From the NCBI RefSeq assembly GCF_016587415.1, contig NZ_BNJI01000001.1, positions 1,093,501-1,157,500 of the forward strand: DNA of 64,000 nt, read 5' to 3'. Made by a program: the position numbers and the translations under genes. The DNA comes from Ktedonobacter sp. SOSP1-85 (lineage in GTDB: Bacteria > Chloroflexota > Ktedonobacteria > Ktedonobacterales > Ktedonobacteraceae). This document shows, piece by piece, positions 9,422 to 18,026 of the stretch. The notes under the pieces are model-generated. The model worked only from the letters and a program-made list of their open reading frames with translations, ran no database searches and was not told the origin of the DNA. The number at the start of each line of letters is the position of its first letter. Position 1 is the stretch's first letter.

Positions 9422-10558
9422 ATGAAAGTATTTCGTCAGCGCAAGCCCCTTTACGCGCTCTTCGCCATGCTCGTTTTGACGATGCTCCTGGCGGCCTGCG
9501 GCAACAGCAGCAGCGGCGACAACACCGGCAGCAACACCGGTAGCGGCAGCACCGCCAACGGCAAAGGTTGTAAAAATGTCGGCGTCCTGCTCCCCGAGAC
9601 TGCCAGCTCCGAGCGCTGGGACAGCAAAGATCGTCCTCTGTTGACCGACGCCATCACGAAGGCAGTAGGCCAGGCGCCTCAGTTCTACAATGCTGAGGGA
9701 GATGCCACCAAGCAGCAAAACCAGGCTGACACCGCCCTGACCAAGGGTGCCTGTATCCTGGTCGTCGCGCCTTTTGATGGTCAGGCCGCGGCCGCGATCG
9801 TCGCCAAGGCGAAGTCCCGTGGCGTTCCCGTCATTGCCTATGACCGCCTGATTCAGTCCAAGGACCTCAACTACTACGTCTCCTTCGACAACGTCAAAGT
9901 TGGTGAGCTCCAGGGTCAGTACATCGTCGACCACTACAAGGACTACACCAAGAGTGGCACCAACATGGTCATGATCAACGGTGCCCAGACCGACAACAAC
10001 GCCATCCTCTTCCGCCAGGGTGCGCTGAGCAAGCTGCAGCCCCTGGTCGAAGCCAAATCATTGACCAAAGTCTATGATCAGTACACCCCAGCCTGGGACA
10101 ATGACAAGGCCCGCACCGAGATGGACGGCGCCCTCAATGCCCAGAACGGCAACGTTCAGATCGCTTATGTCGCCAACGACGGTATGGCCAACTCCGTCAT
10201 CGCCGCGCTGAAGGCCAAGCAGCTCAATGGTAAAGTACTGGTTACCGGCCAGGACGCGACCGTTGCTGGCCTGCAGAACATCATCCTGGGCGACCAGATG
10301 ATGACTGTCTACAAAGCCATCAGCAAAGAGGCGCAGGCCACCGCTGACCTGGTGAAGGCCATCTCTGACGGCACCGACACAGCTGGCGTCACCAATGGCG
10401 CGACCACCAAGACCGCCGATGGCGGCGCAGTCCCCTCGGTCCTCGAGCAGCCTGTCGCGATCGACAAGACCAACGTCAAGACCGTGCTTGATGACAACTA
10501 TGTCACCAAGGGCGATCTGTGCAAAGGTCTGCCCGCGGGTGCTGGCGGCATCTGCTAA
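9422..10558 (+). CDS. xylF: xylose-type ABC sugar-binding lipoprotein
   Basis: About 378 residues from the ATG at 9422, preceded by GGAAGG. The N-terminus is a lipoprotein signal peptide (LFAMLVLTMLLAACGN, lipobox LAAC). It is followed by a Ser/Gly/Asn linker and a type I periplasmic-binding-protein fold. Motifs VGVLLPE, PVIAYDRLI, YYVSFDN and LVTGQDA are typical of the XylF branch. It should capture a pentose or similar sugar outside the membrane for the permease encoded just downstream. Two hairpins separate it from the ATPase gene, an arrangement often seen where binding protein is made in excess. Confidence 0.85.
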   Translation: MKVFRQRKPLYALFAMLVLTMLLAACGNSSSGDNTGSNTGSGSTANGKGCKNVGVLLPETASSERWDSKDRPLLTDAITKAVGQAPQFYNAEGDATKQQNQADTALTKGACILVVAPFDGQAAAAIVAKAKSRGVPVIAYDRLIQSKDLNYYVSFDNVKVGELQGQYIVDHYKDYTKSGTNMVMINGAQTDNNAILFRQGALSKLQPLVEAKSLTKVYDQYTPAWDNDKARTEMDGALNAQNGNVQIAYVANDGMANSVIAALKAKQLNGKVLVTGQDATVAGLQNIILGDQMMTVYKAISKEAQATADLVKAISDGTDTAGVTNGATTKTADGGAVPSVLEQPVAIDKTNVKTVLDDNYVTKGDLCKGLPAGAGGIC

Positions 10559-10572
10559 TCAGCCTCACACAA

Positions 10573-10666
10573 GGAAGAGTGGGTGGTTCGCAAGAGTTGT
10601 CCACTCTTCCCCTCTTTCAGATGGTGCGCGATGGACTCCGCGAGGTGAGAGCCTCTAGCGGAGTCT
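10573..10666 (+). promoter_or_regulatory. two hairpins between xylF and the ATPase gene
   Basis: GGAAGAGTGG (10573-10582) pairs with CCACTCTTCC (10601-10610), followed by a T-rich tail. GGACTCCGC (10633-10641) pairs with GCGGAGTC (10658-10665). They may partially terminate or stabilise the xylF message. Confidence 0.55.
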
Positions 10667-10709
10667 ATCCCTGAGTAAACATAATAGTCGAGCAATTTGG
10701 GAGGGTTCT

Positions 10710-11534
10710 ATGGCTGATCAAGTGGCACGGGAGTCATCAGCGGCCTTCGGTGGCAGACCAGCAGGACAGCCGATTTTGCAGATGCGTGGCATCGGCAAGC
10801 ATTTTGGCGCGGTACGCGCACTAAATAATGTAGATTTCGAGGTCTATCCAGGAGAGGTTGTGGCCCTGGTTGGCGATAACGGCGCGGGCAAATCGACCCT
10901 GGTCAAAACGATTTCAGGCGTTCAGCCAGCCGACGAAGGTGAAGTCCTGGTCAATGGGCAACCGGTCGCGCTGAGCAGCCCACAGACCTCCAGCCGCCTG
11001 GGTATTGAAACTGTGTACCAGGACCTGGCGCTATGCGATAACCTGGATGTCGTCTCTAACCTGTTCTTAGGGCATGAGTTGACCACAGTGGGGGCGCTCT
11101 CGGAGATCGAGATGGAGCGCCGCAGCCTGGAGGTCTTGCGGACCCTGGACGTCAAACTGCCTTCGGCACGCGCCATTGTCTCCACACTTTCAGGTGGGCA
11201 GCGCCAGTCAATCGCCGTTGCCAAGACCATTCTACGCAACGCGAAGGTCGTGCTTCTCGACGAGCCGACCGCGGCCCTGGGCGTCGCGCAGACCAAGCAG
11301 GTTCTCAATTTGATCAGGCGCCTGCGCGAGCAAGGCCTGGGCGTTGTGGTCATCTCACACAATATGGCCGACGTCTTCGAGGTCGCGGACCGCATCATTG
11401 TCATGCGTCTGGGGCAGCGCGTGGCCACCTTTGACGCCAATACTACCACTAACGAGCGTGTCATCGCCGCCATTACAGGCGCCGAATTTGGCAAGTCAGT
11501 CTCTAACGGCAACGGCGTACCGGGAGGAAAGTAA
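10710..11534 (+). CDS. sugar ABC transporter ATPase, single-domain
   Basis: 274 residues with a GGGAGG ribosome site. It has Walker A GDNGAGKST, signature LSGGQRQSIAVAK, Walker B VVLLDEPTAALGV and the switch His in VVISHN. It matches one half of the duplicated XylG/RbsA ATPases, which are normally about 500 residues. Here there is a single domain, as in FrcA-type systems, so it probably works as a homodimer with the downstream permease. It energises import of the sugar bound by the lipoprotein at 9422. Confidence 0.85.
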   Translation: MADQVARESSAAFGGRPAGQPILQMRGIGKHFGAVRALNNVDFEVYPGEVVALVGDNGAGKSTLVKTISGVQPADEGEVLVNGQPVALSSPQTSSRLGIETVYQDLALCDNLDVVSNLFLGHELTTVGALSEIEMERRSLEVLRTLDVKLPSARAIVSTLSGGQRQSIAVAKTILRNAKVVLLDEPTAALGVAQTKQVLNLIRRLREQGLGVVVISHNMADVFEVADRIIVMRLGQRVATFDANTTTNERVIAAITGAEFGKSVSNGNGVPGGK

Positions 11535-11539
11535 GAATC

Positions 11540-12811
11540 ATGAGCGATGTAGTAGAAAAGCCCAACACCCGGGGCACAAGTGCCGCGGGCAGTGTTGAGC
11601 GAGCAGAATATACACAGAAGCGGTCCCTGGGACAACTGTTGCGAGGCGACCTCGGTTTTCTCCCAGTCATGCTCACACTTGTACTTGTCGTTGTCTACTT
11701 TACCATCACCACGGATGGTCTGTTCCTCAAACCAGCAAACCTGTCAGACCTGCTGCAACAGATCGTCAACATTGGTATTGATGGCCTGGGCGTGACCCTG
11801 GTGCTGTTGCTTGGCGAGGTTGACCTCTCGTTGGCGGCGGTGGGTACCTTTGGCGCGGTCGTGACAGGTGTGCTCTCGACTCGCATGGGCGTGGATCCCT
11901 ACGTCGCGATGGCGGCAGGCATTCTGGTAGGCGCATTGGCCGGATTTATTAACGGTCTCTTTATCGCAGTATTGCGCGTCCCCTCATTCATCGTCACCCT
12001 GGCGGGTTCAATCGGGTACGCGGGTCTCTTACTGTACCTGCTCAATGGGCAGTCAACCTTGATCGTGCATGACCCGGTGATTGTCTCCATCGCGGGCACC
12101 CCCTTCAGCTTCTTGCCGGACTGGCTGGGAGTTGGCGCACCAACCGTCATCCTGATCCTATACGCCATCTGGCAGATCATTGAGCAGATGTGGCGCAAGC
12201 AGCAAGGGTTGCGCGTGAAGTCAACCTTGAGCCTGGTAGCCAACATCGTGATTCCCTTCGTCATTGTCGAGGGCGTAATCGCCGTCCTGGAGAACACCCC
12301 AGGACCAGTCAATGGCACCTTCCTGGGAGTGCCAAATAGCGTCGCCATCTTCTTTGGCCTGCTCCTGGTAATGTGGCTTATCATGACGAAGACGCGCTTT
12401 GGACGACACGTTTACGCGGTGGGTGGCAACATGGAGGCCGCGCGTCGCGCTGGTATTAACGTCGTCCTCATCCGTATCGCGGTCTTCACCCTCTGCTCGG
12501 CCTTTGCCGCCCTGGGTGGTATCCTCGCCGCCTCGCGCGCCACGGCTGTCGCCAGTGCCGTTAGCCCGACGCTGACCCTGCAGGCAATCGCCGCAGCCGT
12601 TATTGGTGGTGTGAGCCTCTTTGGTGGTCGTGGCACTGTCTGGGCCGTCGTGCTGGGCGCACTGATCATTGGTGGCCTGGAGAATGGTCTGGACCTGCGT
12701 AGCCAGGGTACCGACATCAAAGAGATCGTCGAAGGTAGCGTCCTGGTCCTGGCTGTGACCGCCGACGCGCTGGTACGCCGCGCACAGTCTCGCAGCAGCA
12801 GCGGACGTTAA
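11540..12811 (+). CDS. xylH: xylose-type ABC sugar permease
   Basis: 423 residues with about ten hydrophobic segments, starting 5 bases after the ATPase stop codon with GGGAGGAAAG upstream. Features such as VTLVLLLGEVDLSLAAVG, YAVGGNMEAARRAGI and AVIGGVSLFGGRGT are hallmarks of the BPD_transp_2 branch (XylH/RbsC). A loop of about 60 residues between membrane segments fits XylH (423 residues here) rather than the shorter RbsC. It forms the membrane channel of the importer. A long perfect palindrome follows the gene. Confidence 0.85.
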   Translation: MSDVVEKPNTRGTSAAGSVERAEYTQKRSLGQLLRGDLGFLPVMLTLVLVVVYFTITTDGLFLKPANLSDLLQQIVNIGIDGLGVTLVLLLGEVDLSLAAVGTFGAVVTGVLSTRMGVDPYVAMAAGILVGALAGFINGLFIAVLRVPSFIVTLAGSIGYAGLLLYLLNGQSTLIVHDPVIVSIAGTPFSFLPDWLGVGAPTVILILYAIWQIIEQMWRKQQGLRVKSTLSLVANIVIPFVIVEGVIAVLENTPGPVNGTFLGVPNSVAIFFGLLLVMWLIMTKTRFGRHVYAVGGNMEAARRAGINVVLIRIAVFTLCSAFAALGGILAASRATAVASAVSPTLTLQAIAAAVIGGVSLFGGRGTVWAVVLGALIIGGLENGLDLRSQGTDIKEIVEGSVLVLAVTADALVRRAQSRSSSGR

Positions 12812-12821
12812 GAGAAAGATA

Positions 12822-12880
12822 GTGAATGATATAATGGGGCATGGCGGCCAGTGGCCGCCATGCCCCATTATATCATTCAC
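12822..12880 (+). repeat. perfect 29-bp inverted repeat after xylH
   Basis: Arms 12822-12850 and 12852-12880 are perfectly complementary around a single central base. It sits 10 bases after the permease stop codon and just before the Nudix gene's ribosome site. It may act as a bidirectional mRNA end structure, without a poly-T tail. Confidence 0.85.
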
Positions 12881-12898
12881 AGAAGGTGGTAAGAGTTT

Positions 12899-13354
12899 GT
12901 GTTCTATCTGGCATTGAAGCGTTTTGTGGGAATCTTCTTTAACATCCTAAATGTGGGGCTTGGTGGCAACCTCCCTCCATTTGCCTGTGTCTGCGTGATC
13001 GTGGAAGAGGACGGCAAGTTCCTGGTTGTAGAGCGACCAGAGGGCGAGACGGCCTTTCCTGGAGGCTTTATGCGCTGGCGCGAACAGCCTGAGCAGACGG
13101 CACGACGCGAGTGCCTGGAGGAGACGGGGCTTGAGGTCGAGGTGCATGAAATTGTTAGCTATGCGACCATCAGTAGTCCGGCCTTCAATCGCCTGAGCAC
13201 GGTCAACTTGATCTTTCGCGGGAGCCGCGTGGGCGGGGAGCTGCACCCCAGCATCGAGGGGCAGCCAATCTGGTTGACGCGAGAAGAGCTGGAGCCGAGG
13301 TTGGATGGTTTCTATTTGCATATTTATCAGGATTATAAACGGTACAGGAAGTAG
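12899..13354 (+). CDS. Nudix hydrolase
   Basis: 151 residues from a GTG start, GGTGG about 9 bases upstream. A complete Nudix box is visible: GGFMRWREQPEQTARREC followed by LEETGLE, with the REC-LEE residues that bind the metal. The N-terminus is hydrophobic (FVGIFFNILNVGL), possibly an amphipathic or membrane-touching helix. The family hydrolyses nucleoside diphosphates linked to another moiety; the substrate cannot be told from sequence. It is probably an independent unit between two long palindromes. Confidence 0.85.
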   Translation: MFYLALKRFVGIFFNILNVGLGGNLPPFACVCVIVEEDGKFLVVERPEGETAFPGGFMRWREQPEQTARRECLEETGLEVEVHEIVSYATISSPAFNRLSTVNLIFRGSRVGGELHPSIEGQPIWLTREELEPRLDGFYLHIYQDYKRYRK

Positions 13355-13370
13355 GACGGTGCGTGGGGGC

Positions 13371-13456
13371 ACGACGCTGCTAAAGCACGCGTCTACATAT
13401 CAAGGTATGAGGCCTATCGCGCCTTGATATGTAGACGCGTGCTTTAGCAGCGTCGT
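13371..13456 (+). repeat. perfect 35-bp inverted repeat
   Basis: Arms 13371-13405 and 13422-13456 are perfectly complementary with a 16-nt loop. Related single-arm sequence occurs near 9193-9230 (GCTGCATAAGCACGCG) and more weakly near 1217. It separates the Nudix gene from an AT-rich promoter region for the L,D-transpeptidase. Confidence 0.85.
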
Positions 13457-13583
13457 TATTATTTATACGTATTTTTCTTACTAATGAAGTATAAAGAACA
13501 TTTAAATATTTATTAGCAGAAAGCACTATATACTCACTATTAGAAAGTATTATAAATTTGCGCAAGCAAAAGGGATGGCTGAA

Positions 13584-14111
13584 ATGAAAAAACGAGTAAA
13601 CAAATTTTTCTACTTTGGTATGCTCGCGTTTATTCTTGCCAGTTTACTAGTGATAGGCCCGCCACCACGGCATAGCCATGCCGATGGAGGGGGTAAGCTG
13701 ATCGTCATTAGTTTATCGGAGCAGACTCTGTATGCGTATGAGGATGGGGAAGAGGTGTTTGAGACTGCTATTACAAGCGGACAACCGGCCCTCCCTACCC
13801 CTACCGGTAATTTTAGTATCTTTAATAAGCAGAGTCCGACGACATTTTACTCACCCTGGGGGAAAGATTCGCCCTACTACTATCCACCGACCACGGTGAG
13901 CTATGCTATGGAGTTCGCGAGTGGCGGCTACTTTATCCACGATGCCCCCTGGCGCAACGAGTTTGGTCCAGGCACCAATAGCGAGCACTATGAGGAGGAG
14001 AGCGACCAGACGGTGACAGGCAGCCACGGCTGCGTCAATATGGCGGTAGATGACGCGGGCTGGCTCTACAATTGGGCGCCGATTGGGACACCTGTGCAGA
14101 TCACGGAGTAA
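13584..14111 (+). CDS. L,D-transpeptidase (YkuD domain) with signal segment
   Basis: About 175 residues. The ATG at 13584 has AAGGG 9 bases upstream; 13575 is the alternative. The N-terminus is basic followed by a hydrophobic stretch (FYFGMLAFILASLLVIG), a signal peptide or anchor. The YkuD domain begins at KLIVISLSEQTLYAYEDG and carries the catalytic GSHGCVNM signature (His-Gly-Cys). Such enzymes crosslink cell-wall peptides or attach proteins to them outside the membrane. A terminator follows at 14,144. Confidence 0.85.
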   Translation: MKKRVNKFFYFGMLAFILASLLVIGPPPRHSHADGGGKLIVISLSEQTLYAYEDGEEVFETAITSGQPALPTPTGNFSIFNKQSPTTFYSPWGKDSPYYYPPTTVSYAMEFASGGYFIHDAPWRNEFGPGTNSEHYEEESDQTVTGSHGCVNMAVDDAGWLYNWAPIGTPVQITE

Positions 14112-14143
14112 ACAAAAAGACATCGCCCTCTGCGAGAAGCAGT

Positions 14144-14191
14144 CGAGAGAGTAAGTGAGTGCAGGCTTACGCTCTCGGCTGTTTCATTTTT
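14144..14191 (+). terminator. terminator after the L,D-transpeptidase
   Basis: CGAGAGAGTAAG (14144-14155) pairs with CTTACGCTCTCG (14166-14177), followed by a T-rich tail (TGTTTCATTTTT). Confidence 0.75.
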
Positions 14192-14350
14192 GGGGAAGCA
14201 GATTCTGAAGGCAAGCTTTTAGGCAAATAGCTGCTATCTATTCAGCTTATCTCAAGTAGTACACTTCATTATAATATGTAATAGCAGATACAACATATAA
14301 TAGCAGGTGTGAAATATGTATACCGCATTATGTGGCTTGAGGGAGAGACG

Positions 14351-16975
14351 ATGGATGTTGTAAGCGAATCTTCAGCCGTGAATGATGATAATGCTCCTGG
14401 TAATCGAACCTTGCTGGCTCGCTTTATTCCAGGGCTGCCCTCCATTGAGATCAGTACCAACGTCGATCATGAGAAACAGCTCTATCCGCTCTCACCCACT
14501 ACCCCAGAGATCAATATCGGACGTCATCCTTCCAATGAGATCGTAATCAATCGCCCGACCGTCTCTGCCTTCCATGTACAGATCATTCGTGACAATAAGC
14601 AACTGACTTTGATCCATCCGCATCCGAAGCGCCATCACACCTTGAATGGCCTGACCTTTCAGGGCCGTACCATTCAGGGTGATGAGCAGTTCCGCCGTGT
14701 ATTGCAACGCGGCGATATCTTCCGTATCAGCGATGAAAACGGTACCTTTGTATCACTAATCTATAATGATGGTTCCGGTGAGGAACAGGACCCGGCTCCA
14801 CAGATGCCGCCTATTCAATTGGGTGAGCCAGTCATTACACTGGGTCGTGCGAGCGATAACCGGGTTGTCCTCCAGCATCCTCAGATCTCGGACCACCATG
14901 CGCGGCTTGAACTGCTACCGGGTGGCGGCTACCGTATCATCGATCTCAACAGTACCAATCATATCTATGTAAATACTGAGCGTGTCCATACTCACCAGGT
15001 TCTTGCGAATGACGATATCATTCGCGTCGGTCCCTACAAATTTACGTATAGCGGTAATGAGCTAACTCAGCAGGATGAGAGCCAGGGTATCCGTATCGAT
15101 GCGGTCAATTTGCGTAAAGAGGGGAACAAGCACGTTATTCTGCTCAATGATATCTCACTGGTCATCCCGCCGCGTAAATTCGTTGCCCTGGTCGGTGGTT
15201 CCGGTACCGGTAAGTCTACGCTCATGGATGCACTAAACGGCTTGAGCCCTGCACATAGTGGCTCAGTCCTCTATAACGGTCAGGACTACTATGCCAATCT
15301 GGCAGCGTTTAGTTCACAGCTCGGCTATGTTCCGCAAGAAGATATTATCCATCGCGAGCTGACGGTAGAGCGCGCTCTGTACTATGCGGCGAAGCTTCGT
15401 CTGCCACATGACTTTACTGAGGCACAGATCAATGAACGCATTGATGAGGTGCTGGACGATGTTGAGATGCAGTTCCGCCGTGGCCTGCTGGTGAGCAAGC
15501 TCTCTGGTGGACAACGGAAACGTGTCTCGATTGCGCTGGAACTGCTGGCAAAGCCCAGTATCTTCTTCTTAGATGAGCCAACCTCTGGACTCGATCCCGG
15601 TCTGGACCGTAAGATGATGATGCTATTGCGTAAGCTGGCAGATAAAGGGCATACGATCGTCCTGGTGACACATGCAACGAATAACATCAATGCGTGTGAC
15701 TACATCTGCTTCCTCTGCCAGGGTGGTCGAGTCGCCTACTTTGGTCCACCGAATGAGGCCAGAGACTTCTTTGGGAAGACTGACTTCGCTGAGATCTATA
15801 GCGCGCTAGAACCAACCGAGGAGCATCCGGAGATCCCAGCTGAGGCGGAGACCCGCTTCAGACAGTCGCCCGATTATCAGAAGTATATAGCGGCCCCGAT
15901 ACGGCAGCGCCAGAGCCTCGCGAATAATCAGGGGAATCCCGCTGCGAAGACGCTCAAGCATGCCAAGCGCGGCAATCCGTGGAAGCAGTTTATACTGCTG
16001 AGTATCCGCTATCTAGAGCTGATCTATAACGATAAAGTGAATCTGGCAATTCTGGTCCTTCAAGCTCCGATCATCGGTGCACTACTCTTTGGGCTATCGG
16101 TACATGGGATGTTTGACGCGAATAAGATCGCGACCTGCGCGACGCATGTGCAACCGGCAGATGTGTATTCAGCACCAACAACCGATTGTACCTATCTGGT
16201 CAATTTCTTGAAGACGCCTCAAGGTCAGCAATTTGCCGCGAGTAAGAATATGACCGTGGATCAGGTACTGGACGCCGCTATTCTCCCTGTATCGGGTCAG
16301 GACGCACAGAAGATCCTTTTCATTATGGCGTTTGCTTCGATTATGTTTGGCTGTCTGAATGGCGCTCGCGAGCTCGTCAAGGAGACACCCATCTATCGCC
16401 GTGAGCGCTCGGTGAACCTGGGTCTGATGCCTTACCTCTGCTCGAAGTTTGTGGTACTGGGCGCCTTTAGCCTGGTGCAGAGCCTGGTTCTGGTTGGTGC
16501 AATCGCGCTCTTTACGCCTTATCGCAATAGCGTCTTCTTACCGCCGTTTCTGGAGATCTATATCTCGCTCGCTCTGACCGGTATCGCGGGCTTGATGACC
16601 GGGCTGCTTATCTCTGCGCTCGTGCCCAATAACGATCGCGCCATGAGTATCGTCTCCCTGGCACTGATCCCGCAGGTCATCTTCTCAGGAACGATCTTTA
16701 ATCTAGATCAACCGAAGTTCCTCCAAATACCCGGTGCCCTCTTCGCTGCTCGTTGGGCGATGGCGGCCATGGGTACCACCGCTGGTATTCATGCCAACAA
16801 GGTTGAAGCTGACAACTTCTCGTTTGTCAGTACGATCTTCTCAAGTGTCAATGGTAATATGCATGCTCAGGCCTTGCAACATCTACTGCTCTGCTGGGGA
16901 GTATTGGTAGTTATCACCGTTGTGCAGGCGCGGATCATCGCCTGGTGTGTCAAGCGAAAAGATATCCGCCATTAA
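14351..16975 (+). CDS. FHA-domain ABC transporter (ATPase-permease fusion)
   Basis: About 874 residues from the ATG at 14351, preceded by GAGGGAGA; an upstream GTG at 14309 is possible. Two forkhead-associated domains come first (INIGRHPSNEIVI near residue 60 and ITLGRASDNRVVL near 165). An ABCG-like ATPase follows (GGSGTGKST, LSGGQRKRVSIALELL, IFFLDEPTSGLD). The last 350 residues form an ABC-2 type membrane domain with six or so segments. FHA domains read phosphothreonine, so activity is probably tuned by a Ser/Thr kinase. The cargo is unknown. The same layout is common in Chloroflexota and actinobacteria. Confidence 0.85.
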   Translation: MDVVSESSAVNDDNAPGNRTLLARFIPGLPSIEISTNVDHEKQLYPLSPTTPEINIGRHPSNEIVINRPTVSAFHVQIIRDNKQLTLIHPHPKRHHTLNGLTFQGRTIQGDEQFRRVLQRGDIFRISDENGTFVSLIYNDGSGEEQDPAPQMPPIQLGEPVITLGRASDNRVVLQHPQISDHHARLELLPGGGYRIIDLNSTNHIYVNTERVHTHQVLANDDIIRVGPYKFTYSGNELTQQDESQGIRIDAVNLRKEGNKHVILLNDISLVIPPRKFVALVGGSGTGKSTLMDALNGLSPAHSGSVLYNGQDYYANLAAFSSQLGYVPQEDIIHRELTVERALYYAAKLRLPHDFTEAQINERIDEVLDDVEMQFRRGLLVSKLSGGQRKRVSIALELLAKPSIFFLDEPTSGLDPGLDRKMMMLLRKLADKGHTIVLVTHATNNINACDYICFLCQGGRVAYFGPPNEARDFFGKTDFAEIYSALEPTEEHPEIPAEAETRFRQSPDYQKYIAAPIRQRQSLANNQGNPAAKTLKHAKRGNPWKQFILLSIRYLELIYNDKVNLAILVLQAPIIGALLFGLSVHGMFDANKIATCATHVQPADVYSAPTTDCTYLVNFLKTPQGQQFAASKNMTVDQVLDAAILPVSGQDAQKILFIMAFASIMFGCLNGARELVKETPIYRRERSVNLGLMPYLCSKFVVLGAFSLVQSLVLVGAIALFTPYRNSVFLPPFLEIYISLALTGIAGLMTGLLISALVPNNDRAMSIVSLALIPQVIFSGTIFNLDQPKFLQIPGALFAARWAMAAMGTTAGIHANKVEADNFSFVSTIFSSVNGNMHAQALQHLLLCWGVLVVITVVQARIIAWCVKRKDIRH

Positions 16976-17300
16976 TGTTCTTTGCTCTGCTTGATTGGTT
17001 GGGTTGAGTATATTACTACAAAAGCGGCCAAGCAAGCAACAAGTGCAGCTGAAAAGCTGTAGCAAGCGGCATTGTAACTTAACCGATGGTTTTGCAGATG
17101 TGAGGGAGTATAGTTTTGCAGGTGTAACTTTACCCATGGTTTTGCAGGCGAAGAGAAGCATAGTTTTGCAGAAAAATGCCGTCGACTGAGCTTGATGACG
17201 AAGCAAGCCGACGATGTTTTTCCGCCTTCATTCGAAAAGGGTCTTATTGGGGAAGCATAGTTTTGCAGAAAAACTTCACGAATAGTAGAAGACAGGTATA
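16976..17300 (+). repeat. dispersed CATAGTTTTGCAG repeat unit, copy 1
   Basis: No gene is seen. Core repeats occur at 17073-17097, 17105-17121, 17123-17147 (TGTAACTTTACCCATGGTTT and TGCAG), 17154-17171 and 17251-17268, and the unit ends with GCAGAAAAACTTCA. Other copies in the window share both the core and this end sequence. It has no coding capacity and resembles a non-autonomous interspersed repeat. Confidence 0.7.
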
Positions 17301-17378
17301 AGGCAGAAGCGCTCCAAGGTGGTAGGCTTCTGCCTTCGTCTCTCATTATATTCACCAGCATATATGTTGGTAGAATGG

Positions 17379-17804
17379 TCATTTCATCTCTGCCGCCCCC
17401 TCCTCGATGGGAAACCCTTGCTTGCTCCACTCATTGAAGCCGCCTACCATACTCACCACATTGGCGTAGCCCATCGACTGGAGTGTCTGAGCCGCCAGCA
17501 TCGAGCGCCCACCAGAGGCACACGCTACAATGATGTGAGCATCCCGCTTCGTTGTGAGCTCTGGTTTGGCGTAAGGCGTTGTCGGGTCGGCATACCATTC
17601 TAGCATGCCGCGTGGGGCTAGTACTGCCCCTGGAATATGTCCTTTCTCCCACTCAACGGGTTCCCTGACATCAAGCAGCAGACCAATTTGTCCCTGATCC
17701 AACTTCTCTCTCGCCTGTGCGACGGTGAGTTCTGGGATGGTTTTGCGGGCTTCGGCAACAATCTGAATTGCACTCTTCCCCTGTTCGCTGTTCGGTGTTG
17801 ACAT
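17379..17804 (-). CDS. rhodanese-domain sulfurtransferase
   Basis: 141 residues with an AAAGGA-type site before the ATG. A single rhodanese domain is visible: LLLDVREPVEWEKGHIPGAV is the N-terminal signature and VACASGGRS is the active-site loop with the persulfide-forming Cys. GGFNEWSKQGFP closes the domain. It probably transfers sulfane sulfur in the cytoplasm; the acceptor is unknown. It diverges from the LuxR-type regulator at 18,027, and about 220 bases of intergenic DNA hold both promoters. Confidence 0.85.
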   Translation of the reverse strand: MSTPNSEQGKSAIQIVAEARKTIPELTVAQAREKLDQGQIGLLLDVREPVEWEKGHIPGAVLAPRGMLEWYADPTTPYAKPELTTKRDAHIIVACASGGRSMLAAQTLQSMGYANVVSMVGGFNEWSKQGFPIEEGAAEMK

Positions 17805-18026
17805 GGTTCTTTTCCTTTCTTCTCGGTATGATAATTAGCGAGCGTTCATTGAAGAATTTCGTATTGCTTTCGTCTTCCTAAGCATAAGGAAAATGAGGAG
17901 AAATGTCACCATTAGAAAGAATGGAAAAAGCGGTAGACAAGCCCAGCAAGAAAGAGTAGAATGCTTGTGTTCGTGATAATACGTGATAATTGTGTATAAG
18001 TCTCCTTATCATCTGGGAACAGGCTT